DNA of 23,501 nucleotides from Stomatobaculum sp. (lineage in GTDB: Bacteria > Bacillota_A > Clostridia > Lachnospirales > Lachnospiraceae). Position numbers and translations under genes: made by a program. This document shows, in pieces, positions 17,960 to 23,501 of this stretch; within the stretch, counting starts at the first letter, position 1, and each line of letters starts with the position of its first letter. The stretch lies in the NCBI GenBank assembly GCA_017449925.1, contig JAFSYO010000054.1, positions 1 to 23,501 on the forward strand. The letters run 5' to 3'. Below the pieces are notes generated by a model. That model worked only from the letters and a program-made list of their open reading frames with translations, had not been told where the DNA came from and made no database searches.

Positions 17960-18000
17960 AAAAAAAGAGAGACCCCGGCGGATAATCCGCCAGAGTCTCT
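17960..18000 (-). terminator. Rho-independent terminator after the 35-codon gene
   Basis: On the minus strand a two-part stem, AGAGAC with GTCTCT and inner GGCGGA with TCCGCC, closes on a TAA loop and ends in seven T (A-run at 17960-17966). It ends transcription 14 bp after the small reading frame and separates it from the nucleoside operon. Confidence 0.85.
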
Positions 18001-18013
18001 TTCAGATTTCTGT

Positions 18014-18121
18014 TCAGTAAATTCTGATTTCATCCAGGCTGTATCGCAGTGTCTCGTCGACATCGGAATCATTGACGGCAAGCCACGGGTGTTCCTCCAG
18101 CCACTCTTCCTTTTCCTCCAT
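18014..18121 (-). CDS. Small acidic protein of 35 residues, function unknown
   Basis: This short ATG-to-TGA frame begins MEEKEEWLEEHPWLAVNDSD and ends DEIRIY. It is strongly acidic, has two Trp in the first fourteen residues and no hydrophobic helix, so it would be a soluble or partly helical micro-protein. AGGGGGG about seven bases before the ATG may serve as ribosome binding site. A promoter-like pair lies upstream (18164-18192) and a good terminator begins 14 bp after the stop, so it looks like a one-gene unit of about 200 nt. I do not recognise a family. The alternative is that the transcript acts as a small RNA, or that this is the unprotected tail of the phosphatase message. Confidence 0.5.
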   Translation of the reverse strand: MEEKEEWLEEHPWLAVNDSDVDETLRYSLDEIRIY

Positions 18122-18163
18122 TACTCGTCCCCCCTGCAGTAGATGTTGTGCTCCCAGAAAATT

Positions 18164-18192
18164 ATTTTACATAATCTTGTGGGAAAATGCAA
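18164..18192 (-). promoter_or_regulatory. Putative promoter of the 35-codon gene
   Basis: TTGCAT (18187-18192), an exact 17-bp spacer and TAAAAT (18164-18169) on the minus strand lie just after the phosphatase stop codon. The -10 matches five of six consensus bases; the -35 matches only the first three. A start near 18157 would leave a leader of about 35 bases. Confidence 0.5.
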
Positions 18193-18195
18193 CAG

Positions 18196-18834
18196 TCATA
18201 TCTTATATCTGTCCACAGCAAGGGAGGGATCGTAATAGATCCTGTCCTCGGCGATAAGGCGTATGTTCCCCTGCTCCGCTTCCACAATATTAACGGCGCA
18301 GTTGTAGGGAACGCGGCCGTGCCAGAAATCAGAGGGGTCCTCATACAGTATATTCAGCATCGCACGGAGAGCGCAGCCATGGGTGGACACCAGATACGTC
18401 TTCCCGTCATCCCTGGAAGCAAGCTCCCGGAGGAACCCCTGGGTCCTTTCACAGAGCTGAGGGATGTTCTCTCCTCCCGGAAAACCCGGAAACCGGAATG
18501 CGTCCTTAAAAAACAGTTCCGCTTCCTCTTCAGGCAGAGGGCCGTCATCCAGATGCTTCATTTCATAGACTCCTGCGTACATCTCCTTGATCCTATCGTC
18601 AAAGATCACAGGTACGTCCGGGTTCCCGCTTTCCTTCAGGACCAGTTCCGCGGTCTCCCGCGCCCGGGACAGGGGACTGGAGATGCAGGCGTCGAATCGG
18701 ATACCCCTGAGGCCGCGGCCCGTGACTTGCGCCAGTTCCCGCCCCGCATCGTTCAGAGGTTCGTCCGTGAAGCCCTGGAGAACTCCCAGCTTATTCAGTT
18801 CGGTCTCTCCGTGACGGATAATATAGATCAGCAT
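18196..18834 (-). CDS. Histidine phosphatase family protein (phosphoglycerate mutase-like)
   Basis: This 212-residue protein belongs to the histidine phosphatase superfamily, with the N-terminal RHGETELN motif. H8 would be the phospho-acceptor and R7 a phosphate-binding residue. CISSPLSRARETAELV supplies the second conserved Arg, the acid is probably in the KEMYAGVYEM block, and the second catalytic His is in LVSTHGCALRAML. Members act on varied phosphoesters (sugar phosphates, alpha-ribazole phosphate, 2,3-bisphosphoglycerate), so the substrate is open. The ATG follows GGGGAGTCAGGAAA, and the gene begins 20 bp after the PH-domain gene, forming a two-gene unit. Nothing nearby ties it to cobalamin synthesis or glycolysis. 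Confidence 0.88.
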   Translation of the reverse strand: MLIYIIRHGETELNKLGVLQGFTDEPLNDAGRELAQVTGRGLRGIRFDACISSPLSRARETAELVLKESGNPDVPVIFDDRIKEMYAGVYEMKHLDDGPLPEEEAELFFKDAFRFPGFPGGENIPQLCERTQGFLRELASRDDGKTYLVSTHGCALRAMLNILYEDPSDFWHGRVPYNCAVNIVEAEQGNIRLIAEDRIYYDPSLAVDRYKI

Positions 18835-18854
18835 TTTCCTGACTCCCCGAAAGT

Positions 18855-19280
18855 TTACTGCAGTTCTTCCGGAACTTCGCCGGTCTCATCGCATTCATGC
18901 TCGGTGACGCTCATATCCTCCCTGGCGAAGACCCGGTTCTTCTTTCTGGCTTCATCCACCAGATTTGAAAGCAGTTCATTCACCTTTTCTGAGTCAGTAA
19001 TATTCTTCAGATCAAAATTACCGAGAGACATATCGCTGGTCGTGAGATGGATGGTACCCGTATGTGTAATGCGCTGGAAGAGACTGCGGGTCAGGGAAGT
19101 GTCCCTTACCCTGTAAAGCCTCACTTCGTCATAGGTCTTGTTTAGGAACCCTTTTCTGATGAAGAGGCGGTCCTCCGTCATGCTGTATTCCGTAAAGCTC
19201 CAAGGCAGGCCAAGGAAATTCCTTTTCCTGTCCTTCCACACCGGTGCCGATTTCTGTATATTCACTTTGATTTTGCTCAT
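18855..19280 (-). CDS. Bacterial PH-domain protein
   Basis: This 141-residue protein is dominated by a bacterial pleckstrin-homology-like domain of the YdbS/bPH2 type. FTEYSMTEDRLFIRKGFLNKTYDEVRLYRVRDTSLTRSLFQRITHTGTIHL is the classic strand pattern, with the RLYRVRD element. Unlike many bPH2 proteins it has no N-terminal membrane helices, and its last 30 residues are acidic and probably disordered. The function is unknown; related domains are found in membrane-associated oligomeric proteins. The ATG has GAGGCAG in front. It begins a unit with the downstream phosphatase, likely transcribed from the AT-rich 126-bp region upstream. The domain call is good; no role can be assigned. Confidence 0.8.
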   Translation of the reverse strand: MSKIKVNIQKSAPVWKDRKRNFLGLPWSFTEYSMTEDRLFIRKGFLNKTYDEVRLYRVRDTSLTRSLFQRITHTGTIHLTTSDMSLGNFDLKNITDSEKVNELLSNLVDEARKKNRVFAREDMSVTEHECDETGEVPEELQ

Positions 19281-19368
19281 TTCTGCCTCTATAAGCTTCT
19301 GCTTTTATATTTGATTATTGTGACAAGTTTTCTGTTTCTGTTCGATCCTTTATTGACGCTGTAAAAGA

Positions 19369-19378
19369 GTATATACCA
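19369..19378 (-). promoter_or_regulatory. Putative promoter of the PH-domain/phosphatase unit
   Basis: The minus strand reads TGGTATATACT. It can be taken as an extended -10 (TGG plus TATATA) or as a TATACT hexamer two bases on. No convincing -35 is seen. It would give a leader of about 80 bases. A perfect palindrome lies 12 bp upstream. Confidence 0.4.
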
Positions 19379-19389
19379 TTTGAGGAGGG

Positions 19390-19403
19390 TTTGATATATC
19401 AAA
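19390..19403. promoter_or_regulatory. 14-bp perfect palindrome, possible operator
   Basis: TTTGATATATCAAA is perfectly self-complementary. It is centred about 24 bp upstream of the putative -10 at 19369-19378, so it covers the -35 area of the PH-domain promoter. It also begins three bases after the stop codon of the isomerase-like gene. A dimeric repressor or activator site is possible; a chance AT-rich palindrome cannot be excluded. Confidence 0.35.
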
Positions 19404-19406
19404 ACA

Positions 19407-20231
19407 TTATTTAAATATTCTCTTCAGCACCGGAATAGTCTTGTGGATCAGGTTCTTCAAGTCCTTCTCACCGACGGGGGCTTCCATGCTGATGCCGCCT
19501 TCATAGTCCGCTTCCCGCAGGATATCCGCATAACGGATGACATAGCTCTCCTCGCCTGACAGATCCGTGAACCAGTCTCTGTTGTTCAGCTTCGAGATAT
19601 GAGTGTGAACGATCAGCTCCGCCCCGTCCCTGAACTCTGCAGCGGGATCATCCCCTTCAAAACGCACGTGATAATAATCGAAAAGAGCCTTGACCAAGGG
19701 ACTGTCCACACGGCGCACCATATCGAACACATCCTCCATGCGGTTCATGATATTCGTCTCTGTCCGGTTGTTATTTTCAATTGCGATCGTGATTCCGTGC
19801 TTTTCAGCATATACAGAAGCAGTCCTCAGGAACTCCTTCACTTGTTCGAGAGCTGTATCCTTCTCCCAGCCTTCAGGACATTTGCGGGACCACGGACTTC
19901 CGAACACTACAATACGGACCCCGAGACCGTTTTTTCCGACCCGCTCAAATGCCCGGTCCATATATTCCGTCAGCACGTTTACCGGTGTCAGGATCTCTTT
20001 TGGCCCGGCGATCTTGTACTCTCCTGTCATGAACTGATTGCACACCGGAATGGCAATACCGCTTTTGACAAGGATGTCTTCCGCTTCTCTGAACTCCGCT
20101 TCTGAAAGCCTGCTCAGACTATACATGGGCATTTCCACATAATCGTATCCTGCAGCAGCCAGTTCTTTGGAATATTCAGCCCCGGCAAGCCTGGTTGGAG
20201 GCAGCATGTTGACACAGCATCCGATCATCAT
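19407..20231 (-). CDS. TIM-barrel sugar-phosphate isomerase/epimerase-like protein
   Basis: This protein of 274 residues belongs to the AP-endonuclease-2/xylose-isomerase-like TIM-barrel family, whose members isomerise or epimerise sugars and inositol derivatives using a divalent metal. Visible blocks are GYDYVEMPMYSLSRL, VVFGSPWSRKCPEGW, GITIAIENNNRTETNIMN with the metal-ligand Glu, VKALFDYYHVRFEGDD with Asp and His, and IVHTHISKLNNRDWF with a His pair. The C-terminal GGISMEAPVG supplies the last Glu. The frame opens nine codons earlier, but AAGGAG fits the ATG at 20231. It is a single-gene unit with its own promoter-like site. It has no sugar transporter or kinase neighbours, so the substrate is unknown. 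Confidence 0.82.
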   Translation of the reverse strand: MMIGCCVNMLPPTRLAGAEYSKELAAAGYDYVEMPMYSLSRLSEAEFREAEDILVKSGIAIPVCNQFMTGEYKIAGPKEILTPVNVLTEYMDRAFERVGKNGLGVRIVVFGSPWSRKCPEGWEKDTALEQVKEFLRTASVYAEKHGITIAIENNNRTETNIMNRMEDVFDMVRRVDSPLVKALFDYYHVRFEGDDPAAEFRDGAELIVHTHISKLNNRDWFTDLSGEESYVIRYADILREADYEGGISMEAPVGEKDLKNLIHKTIPVLKRIFK

Positions 20232-20282
20232 TCTATTTCTTCTCCTTATCGCATTCAAGACTTGCTGAAATGATCCATGTCT

Positions 20283-20311
20283 ATCATATCACACCATAGG
20301 CAGTCTGAAAA
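20283..20311 (-). promoter_or_regulatory. Putative promoter of the isomerase-like gene
   Basis: TTTTCA (20306-20311), a 17-bp spacer and TATGAT (20283-20288) lie on the minus strand, with TGA before the -10 hexamer (extended -10). It lies between the terminator of the glycoside hydrolase gene and the isomerase ATG. Confidence 0.55.
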
Positions 20312-20337
20312 AAACATGTCTGTCAGTATGTAAATAT

Positions 20338-20371
20338 AAAAAGCGTCCGGAAAATTGTTTTCTCCCGGACG
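20338..20371 (-). terminator. Rho-independent terminator of the glycoside hydrolase gene
   Basis: A 7-bp CGTCCGG/CCGGACG stem (20344-20350 with 20365-20371) is followed on the minus strand by C and a run of five T, then ATATTT. It begins 18 bp after the distal TGA at 20389-20391, which supports that TGA as the original gene end. Confidence 0.8.
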
Positions 20372-20388
20372 TCGATAATCAATCATGT

Positions 20389-21864
20389 TCAGGACCAGCA
20401 CTCGCCGTTCGCATTGATGCTGTATCCTCCGATATTCGTGTTAGTCACCATTGCTCCGTCGTTTCCCACATAATACCATATGTCCTGTGTTTACCTTGCT
20501 GTCTGGAAGAAATCAGTACTATTAAAGCAGTCTTTTACCGTAAATGCTGTGGAAAGAATGCCCCAGTGCGCTCCTGCTTCGTTTTCGCCAGCCCTTTTCC
20601 ATGGTTCATCCGCTGCTTCAAACCATAATACCTGTGTCCCATGGGAAAGGGACCATGCTTTAATAGCAGTGAAGTATTCATGAGCTTCCCGCTCCCCTGC
20701 CTTTGCTTTTCCGACTGCGCCGCCTTCTGTGGGCCATCCGGTTTCAGAGACTATGATATTCTTCCCGTCAGAGACTTTTCTGAGTCGATCGATCATCATG
20801 TCGAATTAAGCGGCGGCTTCTGATATTTCGATACCGTTCCAGTAGGGATAACAATTTGGCATCAGCAGATCGCAGGCTTTGCGAAGCTCCGGGTTGGAGA
20901 TCAGAATACTGTCAGTATCGGCTGTGGTGACAGGGATCGACTTGTCCGACAGCCTTTCCCGCACATATTCCATATCCCTAATAAGTTCAACACTTGTCAG
21001 ATCACCCCGCAGCTGTGTTTCGCTCCCTACGCAGGCAATGGAAACGAGACCGTTGTTGCAGTGTTCGATCAGGGCGTCCAATTCTGCTCTGTCCGCTTCT
21101 TCATTGCCGGACAGCCATGCGGTGCCGATGACGGACAGCCCCATACTATGTGCAGTATTATAGGCTTTGTAAAGTTCACCTGAAGAGCCGTAAAAACGTA
21201 CTGTATCAGCAAAAGCAGAAGCAGCTTCCAGCTGGCGGCTGATAAGCTCTGTACTGAGGGCGCTGCCCGGAGCGCTTCCGTCTGTATAGAAGCCGACATT
21301 AACCGCAAGCTTTTCTGGAGGAACCGGCAGATCAGAGCGTACAGAGGATGCTTCCGCATACGGCTGGAACACTCTGTTCTCCGGCGTCACCGATACAGCT
21401 CCTTCCTTGTTCCGGGAAATAAGTACGTAATCCAGAGCGGCTTCTCTGGCAGCATTGAAGCCGGCATTCGGAATATAATCAGAAGGGATCAGCAGAATAT
21501 GGAGGAAGACTGCCTGTTCATCCAACCCTCCGGTAACATAAGGAATGGAGAATGTTCCGTCTTCGTTGATATTTACATAGGGTGTGGCATAGGACGGCTT
21601 CACCCAGTAAGTCCCTCCGTCATAAACCTGCAGATACAGGGTGATGCGATAGTCTGAGGGCCTGAAACCACCGTTGTTCTGCTTGAATACCACGCCATCG
21701 ACATTTCTGATCTCACCATATGACGGTATGTATGACAAGGCAATGAAAGGTTGTTTAGATGCCGCATCCGCCCGGGCCGGGAACAGGGCAAATAAAAGGA
21801 TGACCACGAGAAGGCCGCAGAGGAACTTGTTTCTGTTTTTTATGAAGAATAATTCTTTGTTCAT
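20389..21864 (-). pseudogene. Secreted GH17-like glycoside hydrolase with cell-wall-binding repeat, two in-frame stops
   Basis: The 491-codon frame encodes, in order: a Sec signal (RNKFLCGLLVVILLFALFPARADA, cut near residue 35); an unassigned beta-rich region (about 40-150); and a GH17-like barrel (about 185-440). The barrel has VGSET with acid/base E282 and VSETGWPT with nucleophile E374. One choline-binding-type repeat closes it (WYYVGNDGAMVTNT, about residues 463-491). Codon 353 (20806-20808) and codon 458 (20491-20493) are TAA, and the frame is unbroken on both sides. The first stop removes the nucleophile, so the truncated product should be inactive. The ATG at 21864 has an AGAGG site; an open extension upstream runs into the tsf terminator and is not coding. 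Promoter and terminator are still in place, so decay is recent, or the sequence has errors. GH17 glucanase activity is inferred. Confidence 0.82.
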
Positions 21865-21936
21865 CGCAAACCTCTTTTCACAGAAAACCGAAACAACAGG
21901 AAACAACGAATCAAACCTGATATTGTAAATATAATA

Positions 21937-21965
21937 ATTATACTGCCTGTATATATCAACGTCCA
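21937..21965 (-). promoter_or_regulatory. Putative promoter of the glycoside hydrolase gene
   Basis: TGGACG (21960-21965), a 17-bp spacer and a perfect TATAAT (21937-21942) lie on the minus strand, just after the tsf terminator. The leader would be about 65 bases. Confidence 0.65.
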
Positions 21966-21975
21966 CAAAAGGAGG

Positions 21976-22035
21976 AAAAGAAAAGGCCCCCGGAAACCGG
22001 CAGGATATGGATGATCCTTCGGTTTCCGGGGGCCT
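21976..22035 (-). terminator. Rho-independent terminator of rpsB-tsf
   Basis: A perfect 16-bp stem AGGCCCCCGGAAACCG (21984-21999) pairs with 22020-22035 around a 20-base loop. On the minus strand it is followed by TTTTCTTTT. It lies 34 bp after the tsf stop and is the strongest terminator in the window. Confidence 0.93.
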
Positions 22036-22069
22036 CACAGTATTCTGTTAAACTGCAGCTTTTAAGGCA

Positions 22070-23008
22070 TCAGCCCTGCATCTGCTTTGCGACTTCCTCA
22101 GCGAAGTTCTCGGACTTGTGCTCCATGCCCTCGCCGGTCTCGAAACGGACAAAGCCCTTCACGGTGATCTTTGCGCCGTTCTTCTTCGCGACTTCCTCGA
22201 CATATTTGCCGACGGACTGCTTGCCGTCTTCTGCCTTGACGTAAGTCTGGTCAAGAAGCACGATCTCCTTCAGTTCCTTGTTGATGCGGCCCTGGATCAT
22301 GCCCTGGATCACCTTCTCAGGCTTCTTGGCTTCCTTCGGATCGTTCTTGATCTGCGCAAGAAGGATCTCCTTCTCCTTCGCAATGTAATCGGCATCGACC
22401 TCGGCGGCGGAGGTATAAAGCGGCTTCAGAGCAGCGACCTGCATCGCGACGTTCTTAGCCATCTCTTTTACTTCGTCATTCACGACATCGGAGACCACGT
22501 CGACCAGGACGCCGATCTTTCCGCCTGCATGGATATAGGAAACGATGACACCGTTCTCTTCCTTGAGCTGCTTGAAGCGGCGGATGTTCATGTTCTCGCC
22601 GATGATGGAGATCATGCTGGAAAGCTGTTCTTTCACGGTCAGAGCACTGTCGCCGATCCAGGGCTCAGCGAAGAAAGCGTCCATATCGGCAGCGGTGGTG
22701 ACCAGCGCCTGCTTTGCGACTTCCTTGACGTAATCGCGGAACTTCTCGTTCTTCGCGACGAAATCGGTCTCGGCATTGACCTCGACGATCACTGCGCTCT
22801 TTCCATCCTCGCTCACCAGAGTATCGACAATACCCTCGGCTGCGATTCTGCCAGCCTTCTTCTGGGCGCCGGCCAGTCCTTTTTCACGAAGGAACTCGAC
22901 TGCCTTGTCCATATCTCCTTCCGTTGCGGTGAGGGCCTTCTTGCAATCCATCATTCCCGCGCCGGTCATCTCTCTCAGCTCTTTTACCATTGCCGCTGTT
23001 ACTGCCAT
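22070..23008 (-). CDS. tsf: Elongation factor Ts
   Basis: This 312-residue nucleotide exchange factor for EF-Tu promotes release of GDP. The N-terminal UBA-like domain has the family signature MVKELREMTGAGMMDCKKAL, and the core continues with AAEGIVDTLVSEDGKSAVIVEVNAETDFVAKNEKF. The length is at the upper end for EF-Ts, with a helical insertion in the C-terminal subdomain (KEILLAQIKNDPKEAKKPEK). The start has a strong AAGGAGG site. It lies 37 bp after rpsB, the near-universal rpsB-tsf pair, and ends at a long-stem terminator. Identification is certain. Confidence 0.98.
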   Translation of the reverse strand: MAVTAAMVKELREMTGAGMMDCKKALTATEGDMDKAVEFLREKGLAGAQKKAGRIAAEGIVDTLVSEDGKSAVIVEVNAETDFVAKNEKFRDYVKEVAKQALVTTAADMDAFFAEPWIGDSALTVKEQLSSMISIIGENMNIRRFKQLKEENGVIVSYIHAGGKIGVLVDVVSDVVNDEVKEMAKNVAMQVAALKPLYTSAAEVDADYIAKEKEILLAQIKNDPKEAKKPEKVIQGMIQGRINKELKEIVLLDQTYVKAEDGKQSVGKYVEEVAKKNGAKITVKGFVRFETGEGMEHKSENFAEEVAKQMQG

Positions 23009-23045
23009 CGTTGTGATTCCTCCTTATTCTTCCGTACGTCCTGAA

Positions 23046-23501
23046 TTATTCCGCGTTCGCAATTGCCTCTGCAACCGCCTCTGCCATCGTATCGCTGCCT
23101 TCGCTGGTCTCCTGCTGCTGGACCTCTGCGCCCTGGTTTGCCTCGATGACAGCATCCGCCATCTTGGAGACGATCAGTCTCACGGCGCGGATCGCGTCGT
23201 CGTTGCCCGGGATAATGTAGCTCAGCTCTTCCGGATCACAGTTGGTGTCCGCGATGCCGATCAGCGGGATGTTCAGCGCGTGAGCCTCTGCGACACAGAT
23301 GCGCTCCTTCTTCGGATCGATGATGATGATGGCGTCCGGAAGCTTCTTCATCTCCTTGATGCCGCCCAGGTTCTTCTCCAGCTTCTCCCACTCCTTCTTG
23401 ATCGCGATGACTTCCTTCTTCGGAAGGACATCGAAGGTACCGTCCTGGCTCATCTCTTCGATCTTCTGGAGTCTCTTGATACGGGACTGGATGGTCTTGA
23501 A
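23046..23501 (-). CDS. rpsB: 30S ribosomal protein S2, C-terminal part
   Basis: The visible 151 residues are the C-terminal part of S2, a small-subunit protein assembled late with S1. The frame is open to the window edge and reads [23 protein letters not shown] there, so the N-terminus lies beyond 23501. Further family marks are [41 protein letters not shown], and [33 protein letters not shown]. The last 30 residues after the conserved core form a Gln-, Glu- and Ala-rich tail ([16 protein letters not shown]), as in many Clostridia. The gene ends in TAA. It is the upstream member of the rpsB-tsf operon. Confidence 0.97.
   Translation of the reverse strand, partial: FKTIQSRIKRLQKIEEMSQDGTFDVLPKKEVIAIKKEWEKLEKNLGGIKEMKKLPDAIIIIDPKKERICVAEAHALNIPLIGIADTNCDPEELSYIIPGNDDAIRAVRLIVSKMADAVIEANQGAEVQQQETSEGSDTMAEAVAEAIANAE

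Noticed and set aside
14338..20808. TAA reassigned to tyrosine as a genetic-code change
   Set aside because: Several genes (rpsB, the BMP lipoprotein, the PH-domain gene, the isomerase-like gene) end in TAA exactly where their families end, often followed at once by the next ribosome binding site.
21865..22038. 58-codon N-terminal extension of the glycoside hydrolase frame
   Set aside because: It runs through the tsf terminator and the putative promoter, whereas the ATG at 21864 begins a clear signal peptide.
1..23501. CRISPR array, insertion sequence, prophage, tRNA genes or defence genes
   Set aside because: I saw no regularly spaced repeats, transposase or integrase motifs, terminal inverted repeats or tRNA-like folds in any intergenic region.

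Overview
The window looks like a chromosomal segment from a moderately GC-rich anaerobic Firmicute, most likely Clostridia of the Lachnospiraceae type. The evidence is a primary sigma factor of about 380 residues beside trmK and dnaG, a type A RNase P RNA, BMP/PnrA-type nucleoside ABC transporter genes, a TGS/ThrRS-like domain fused to a uridine-kinase-like domain, and AGGAGG-type ribosome binding sites. This assignment comes from family knowledge and was not checked by a search. Apart from pyrBI at the left edge, every gene is on the minus strand.

Layout from left to right. (1) The 3' end of pyrB overlaps pyrI (plus strand). They converge on rnpB (minus strand, about 1057-1421) across a bidirectional terminator. 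(2) A minus-strand block is transcribed from about 8980 down to 1487: MBL-fold hydrolase, dgt, dnaG, rpoD, trmK, and a TGS-nucleoside kinase. It is a variant of the macromolecular-synthesis operon and joins dNTP hydrolysis, priming, sigma factor and tRNA modification. (3) A second block runs from about 17900 down to 9009: BMP-family lipoprotein, ABC ATPase, two permeases, a PreA-like flavoprotein/Fe-S protein, a PatB/MalY-type PLP enzyme and aspartate kinase. The first five suggest uptake of nucleosides and reductive use of pyrimidines. The first permease gene carries an in-frame TAA at codon 274. (4) Short units lie between 17960 and 20311: a PH-domain protein with a histidine phosphatase, a 35-codon reading frame with its own apparent promoter and terminator, and a TIM-barrel sugar-phosphate isomerase/epimerase-like gene. 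(5) A secreted GH17-like glycoside hydrolase gene with a C-terminal cell-wall-binding repeat is broken by two in-frame TAA codons. (6) rpsB (5' end outside the window) and tsf end the window with a strong terminator.

The most notable observations are these. The PreA-like protein carries an N-terminal Fe-S domain like that of PreT/DPYD but lacks the FAD and NAD(P)H domains. Three ochre codons interrupt two otherwise intact reading frames. The tiny 35-residue gene forms a self-contained transcription unit. A 14-bp perfect palindrome sits near a putative promoter. I found no CRISPR array, insertion sequence, tRNA or recognisable defence system, and nothing that I would claim as a wholly new multi-gene system.
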